This document shows, piece by piece, positions 5,422-7,423 of a stretch of DNA of 7,423 nt. The number at the start of each line of letters is the position of its first letter. Within the stretch, counting starts at the first letter, position 1. The translations under genes were made by a program, and so were the position numbers. This DNA comes from CAZMVU01 sp964569295 (GTDB lineage: Bacteria > Hydrogenedentota > Hydrogenedentia > Hydrogenedentales > JAGMZX01): positions 1-7,423 of the forward strand of contig CAZMVU010000226.1 of NCBI GenBank assembly GCA_964569295.1, read 5' to 3'. The notes under the pieces are model-generated. The model searched no databases and was not told the origin of the DNA. It saw only the letters and a list, made by a program, of their open reading frames with translations.

Positions 5422-6330
5422 ATGGATGAACTCATTGTAATAAGCGGAAAAGGCGGCACTGGCAAGACCAGCATTACCGCGTCTTTCGCTGCCCTTGCCG
5501 ACAACGCGGTAATCGTGGATTGTGATGTGGACGCCGCCGACATGCACCTGCTGCTCCAGCCGGAAGTAGCCGAGCGGCACACCTTCCGTAGCGGGCACGA
5601 GGCGGTTATACGCCCCGCCGATTGCATCGGCTGCGGCATATGCATGGACTATTGCCGCTTCGAAGCCATTACACAACAGACCGGCGAGGAGGGCCGCGTC
5701 ACCTGCGCGGTCGATCCCGTCGCATGTGAGGGATGCGGTGTATGCGTGCGCGTATGTCCGCGCGACGCTATCGACTTTCCAGAATGCGAATGCGGCGAAT
5801 GGATGATCTCGGACACCCGCAGCGGTCCCCTCGTACATGCGCGACTCGGGGTCGCCGCCGAAAACTCCGGCAAACTCGTTGCTCTCGTGCGCACCGAAGC
5901 GCGCCGTCTCGCCGAGGCAAAGCATTGCAAACAGATCATCGTCGATGGTCCGCCCGGCATTGGCTGCCCCGTTATTGCGTCGGTAACCGGCGCAACGCGC
6001 GTGCTCGTGATCACCGAGCCGTCCGTCTCCGGGGAACACGATCTCGAGCGTGTGCTTGCCCTCACGAAGCATTTCAAGATCGCCACGGCCGTTTGCGTGA
6101 ATAAGTGGGACCTTAATCCCGCCATGACCGAGCGTATCGAAAAACAAGCCGCGGCCCAAGACGCGCAAATCGTCGGGCGCATCCCCTACGACCCCGGGGT
6201 TACCGGCGCCCAGATGGAGGGCCGCGCCGTCGTCGAGACCGGATCCACTGCCGCGCAAGCCGTGCGTGCTATCTGGCGGGAACTGGATAACCAGACGGAG
6301 AGCACCCGCCGGCTGGCGGATGCACCGTGA
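5422..6330 (+). CDS. MinD-like P-loop ATPase with two 4Fe-4S motifs (second paralogue)
   Basis: This 302-residue protein has the same plan as the ATPase at 3490-4374 but is clearly diverged, so the two are old paralogues rather than a recent duplication. Walker A is SGKGGTGKTS (8-17, signature lysine K10), IVDCDVDAAD (31-40) is switch I and IIVDGPPGIGCPV (172-184) is Walker B/switch II. The ferredoxin insert has C68/C71/C74/C78 and C102/C105/C108/C112. A longer loop between the motifs and an extra CEC (122-124) mark it off from its partner. Family knowledge favours a working pair, perhaps a heterodimer; that is inference. GGTGGAG (5406-5412) is nine bases before the ATG at 5422. An in-frame ATG at 5404 lies upstream of this site and adds six residues without resemblance to the family, so I reject it. 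Confidence 0.91.
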   Translation: MDELIVISGKGGTGKTSITASFAALADNAVIVDCDVDAADMHLLLQPEVAERHTFRSGHEAVIRPADCIGCGICMDYCRFEAITQQTGEEGRVTCAVDPVACEGCGVCVRVCPRDAIDFPECECGEWMISDTRSGPLVHARLGVAAENSGKLVALVRTEARRLAEAKHCKQIIVDGPPGIGCPVIASVTGATRVLVITEPSVSGEHDLERVLALTKHFKIATAVCVNKWDLNPAMTERIEKQAAAQDAQIVGRIPYDPGVTGAQMEGRAVVETGSTAAQAVRAIWRELDNQTESTRRLADAP

Positions 6331-6403
6331 AGACACCAAGGCAGGCCGGCGCCGTAATTTGGCACAAACGGCAAACGGACTCCTTCAACAAAAGGTGGGA
6401 ACG

Positions 6404-6871
6404 ATGAAGAAACGAGGGCCGTTTCGATCCGCAATCAAACAGGTGATTTTCGGATTGTGCGGCAACAACGACACAACTGCCGAGGCCGGCTCGGGTACTT
6501 CTGGCATCCCTGAACCGTTGTTTTCAAGCACCGCCCGGGACCACGCCGAACATCCCCGGCACTACGGTCCGCTCGAACACTATAACGGCTACGCGCGCAT
6601 TACCGGCCCCTGCGGCGACACCATGGAGTACTGGCTCCAGGTGGAAAACGGAACAGTCGTCCAAATTGGCTTCAACACCGACGGCTGCGGCGCATCACAC
6701 GCCTGCGGCAGCATGGCCGCCTACCTGGCCTGCGGTAGAGCACGCGACCAGGTCAAAGCCATCACCCAGCAAGACATCCTCGATGCGCTCGGCGGCCTGC
6801 CCGAGTCGTCCCAACACTGTGCATTACTGGCGGCCAACACCTTGCACGCCGCCTGTGAAGAAAGCATATAG
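6404..6871 (+). CDS. IscU/NifU N-terminal-type iron-sulfur scaffold
   Basis: This 155-residue protein has a U-type Fe-S scaffold domain over about residues 58-152. The cluster ligands are all in place: C70 with D72 in GPCGDTM, C95 in DGCGASHACGS, and H138-C139 in SQHCALLA, the same order and context as in IscU. U-type proteins assemble a 2Fe-2S or 4Fe-4S cluster from a desulfurase and pass it on. Residues 1-57 are an extension not typical of IscU (MKKRGPFRSAIKQVIFGLCGNND..., then a low-complexity stretch); it shows no clear signal peptide and its role is unknown. C101 and C110 are extra cysteines. AAAGGTGG (6391-6398) lies five bases before the ATG at 6404; an upstream in-frame ATG at 6266 would overlap the ATPase gene by 65 bases and was rejected. 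No cysteine desulfurase gene is in the window. Confidence 0.85.
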   Translation: MKKRGPFRSAIKQVIFGLCGNNDTTAEAGSGTSGIPEPLFSSTARDHAEHPRHYGPLEHYNGYARITGPCGDTMEYWLQVENGTVVQIGFNTDGCGASHACGSMAAYLACGRARDQVKAITQQDILDALGGLPESSQHCALLAANTLHAACEESI

Positions 6872-6882
6872 GCAACACAACC

Positions 6883-6896
6883 GCGGTGAACACCGC
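6883..6896. other. Small hairpin between the scaffold and third NifX-like genes
   Basis: GCGGTG and CACCGC are exact complements separated by AA; a workable form is a 5-bp stem with loop GAAC. It lies in the 45-base gap before the ribosome binding site GGAGG (6905-6909). It may mildly affect mRNA stability, or be chance. Confidence 0.25.
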
Positions 6897-6916
6897 CGCA
6901 ACACGGAGGCAAACAA

Positions 6917-7255
6917 ATGCGAATCGCGATCCCCCTGGCCAACGGAAAACTCGCCATGCACTTCGGCCACTGCGAAAGCTTCGCCATGGTCGACACCGAT
7001 CCGGAAAAAGCATGCATAACACAGCGCGAAGACCTTGCCGCACCACCCCACCAGCCCGGCCTGCTTCCACCCTGGCTCGCAGAACGCGGCGCCCAGCTCA
7101 TTATCGCCGGCGGCATGGGCCAACGCGCCCAGAACCTCTTTACCCAAAATGGTATCGAGGTTATTGTGGGCGCTCCCGCCGAAACCCCCGAAAAGATCGT
7201 CCAAGACTACCTCGCCGGAAGCCTTGCGAGTGGGGAGAACTTCTGCGACCACTGA
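6917..7255 (+). CDS. NifX-like cluster-binding protein (third family member)
   Basis: This 112-residue protein belongs to the same NifX/dinitrogenase cofactor family as the two earlier genes, but to a distinct subgroup. Its marks are MRIAIPLANGKLAMHFGHCESFAMVD (1-26) with the HFGHC motif (H15, H18, C19), PPHQPGLLPPWL (43-54), AGGMGQRAQNLF (64-75) and the ending GENFCDH with C110 and H112. These conserved Cys/His positions at both ends are good candidates for metal or cluster binding. The subgroup is common in anaerobes and usually lies near MinD-like Fe-S ATPases. GGAGG (6905-6909) is seven bases before the ATG. It is the last gene of the operon; 45 bases separate it from the scaffold gene, and no clear intrinsic terminator follows, only two near-identical 12-base tandem units (7265-7288). 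Confidence 0.9.
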   Translation: MRIAIPLANGKLAMHFGHCESFAMVDTDPEKACITQREDLAAPPHQPGLLPPWLAERGAQLIIAGGMGQRAQNLFTQNGIEVIVGAPAETPEKIVQDYLAGSLASGENFCDH

Positions 7256-7300
7256 ACAACACTCCCGGAAGCACCGCCGGAAGCGCCGCAGAAAAACAAA

Positions 7301-7330
7301 TTGACCCCACCCATTCCCCTATGGTACCAT
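7301..7330 (+). promoter_or_regulatory. Promoter of tRNA-Val
   Basis: TTGACC (7301-7306) and TACCAT (7325-7330) are 18 bases apart, a housekeeping-type promoter with a good -35 and a 4-of-6 match at -10. It would start transcription near 7337, nine bases before the mature tRNA end. A separate promoter suits a tRNA gene downstream of a sigma-54 operon that may often be silent. Confidence 0.6.
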
Positions 7331-7345
7331 TCGTTTTCCCCATCC

Positions 7346-7422
7346 GGGCGTTTAGCTCAGCCGGTTAGAGCGCCGTCTTCACACGGCGGAGGTCACTGGT
7401 TCAAGTCCAGTAACGCCCACCA
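7346..7422 (+). tRNA. tRNA-Val, anticodon CAC, CCA encoded
   Basis: All arms fold. The acceptor stem is GGGCGTT with AACGCCC (7/7). The D stem is GCTC with GAGC. The anticodon stem CCGTC (7373-7377) pairs with GGCGG (7385-7389) with one T-G wobble. The loop TTCACAC puts anticodon CAC at 7380-7382, reading the valine codon GUG. The T stem ACTGG/CCAGT carries the loop TTCAAGT. A73 at 7419 is followed by an encoded CCA (7420-7422), so the whole gene ends one base before the window edge. A shifted pairing of the anticodon arm gives a six-base loop and is less likely. Confidence 0.95.
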
Positions 7423-7423
7423 T

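Noticed and set aside
5278..6339. 353-codon minus-strand frame opposite the second ATPase gene
   Set aside because: The plus-strand gene has complete Walker and ferredoxin motifs; the opposite frame has no recognisable domain and follows from codon composition.
6360..6377. A second TGGCAC (6360-6365) before the scaffold gene, like a sigma-54 -24 element
   Set aside because: The following GC is 10 bases, not 12, from the GG, and the expected -12 position reads AA. Sigma-54 spacing is strict, so it is probably chance.
1873..7255. Nitrogenase (nif) cluster
   Set aside because: NifX-like and U-type genes are present, but there is no nifH, nifD, nifK, nifE, nifN or NifB-type radical SAM with fused NifX domain; family members are widespread in non-fixing anaerobes.
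7265..7288. Two 12-base tandem units (CCGGAAGCACCG and CCGGAAGCGCCG) after the last operon gene, considered as a terminator
   Set aside because: They are direct, not inverted, repeats, form no clear stem and lack a T-run.

Overview
The window comes from a GC-rich bacterium. Its central block is characteristic of anaerobes: small NifX/ORP-type metal-cluster proteins, paired MinD-like ATPases carrying ferredoxin-type inserts, a radical SAM protein and an IscU-like scaffold. No ribosomal RNA or clear phylum marker is present, so I do not name a taxon. The C-terminal part of UvrA and a tRNA-Val at the two ends suggest chromosome rather than plasmid or phage.

Layout. (1) 1-606: the 3' third of uvrA. 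(2) 607-1872: an accessory strip. A repeat copy with a strong hairpin follows uvrA. A minus-strand antitoxin-toxin pair (AbrB-type antitoxin, then PIN-domain RNase) comes next, with a near-consensus housekeeping promoter whose -10 lies in a perfect palindrome and which predicts a leaderless mRNA. A second repeat copy in the same orientation follows, then the control region of the next operon, including a convincing sigma-54 (-24/-12) promoter at 1819-1835. (3) 1873-7255: eight plus-strand genes, closely packed and partly overlapping: NifX-like + zinc ribbon; DUF5320-like protein with a large Gly/Ala/Arg tract; NifX/ORP-like; MinD-like ATPase with two 4Fe-4S motifs; radical SAM protein with a winged-helix tail; a second ferredoxin-type MinD-like ATPase; IscU-like scaffold; a third NifX-like protein. 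(4) 7301-7422: a tRNA promoter and a tRNA-Val(CAC) with encoded CCA.

How the genes may work together. A sigma-54 promoter, NifX-family proteins and two Fe-S MinD-like ATPases recall the orange protein (ORP) operons of Desulfovibrio, where a NifX-family protein can hold a Mo-Cu sulfide cluster and the complex has been linked to cell division. Here the set also includes a radical SAM enzyme, a U-type scaffold, DUF5320 and two further NifX-like proteins. My inference is a nucleotide-driven pathway that builds or carries an iron-sulfur or heterometal cluster: the IscU-like protein as scaffold, the ATPases as transfer or energising factors, the NifX-like proteins as carriers. The substrate, the metal and the role of the radical SAM protein cannot be read from the sequence. 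No sigma-54 activator, molybdate transporter, cysteine desulfurase or nitrogenase gene lies in the window.
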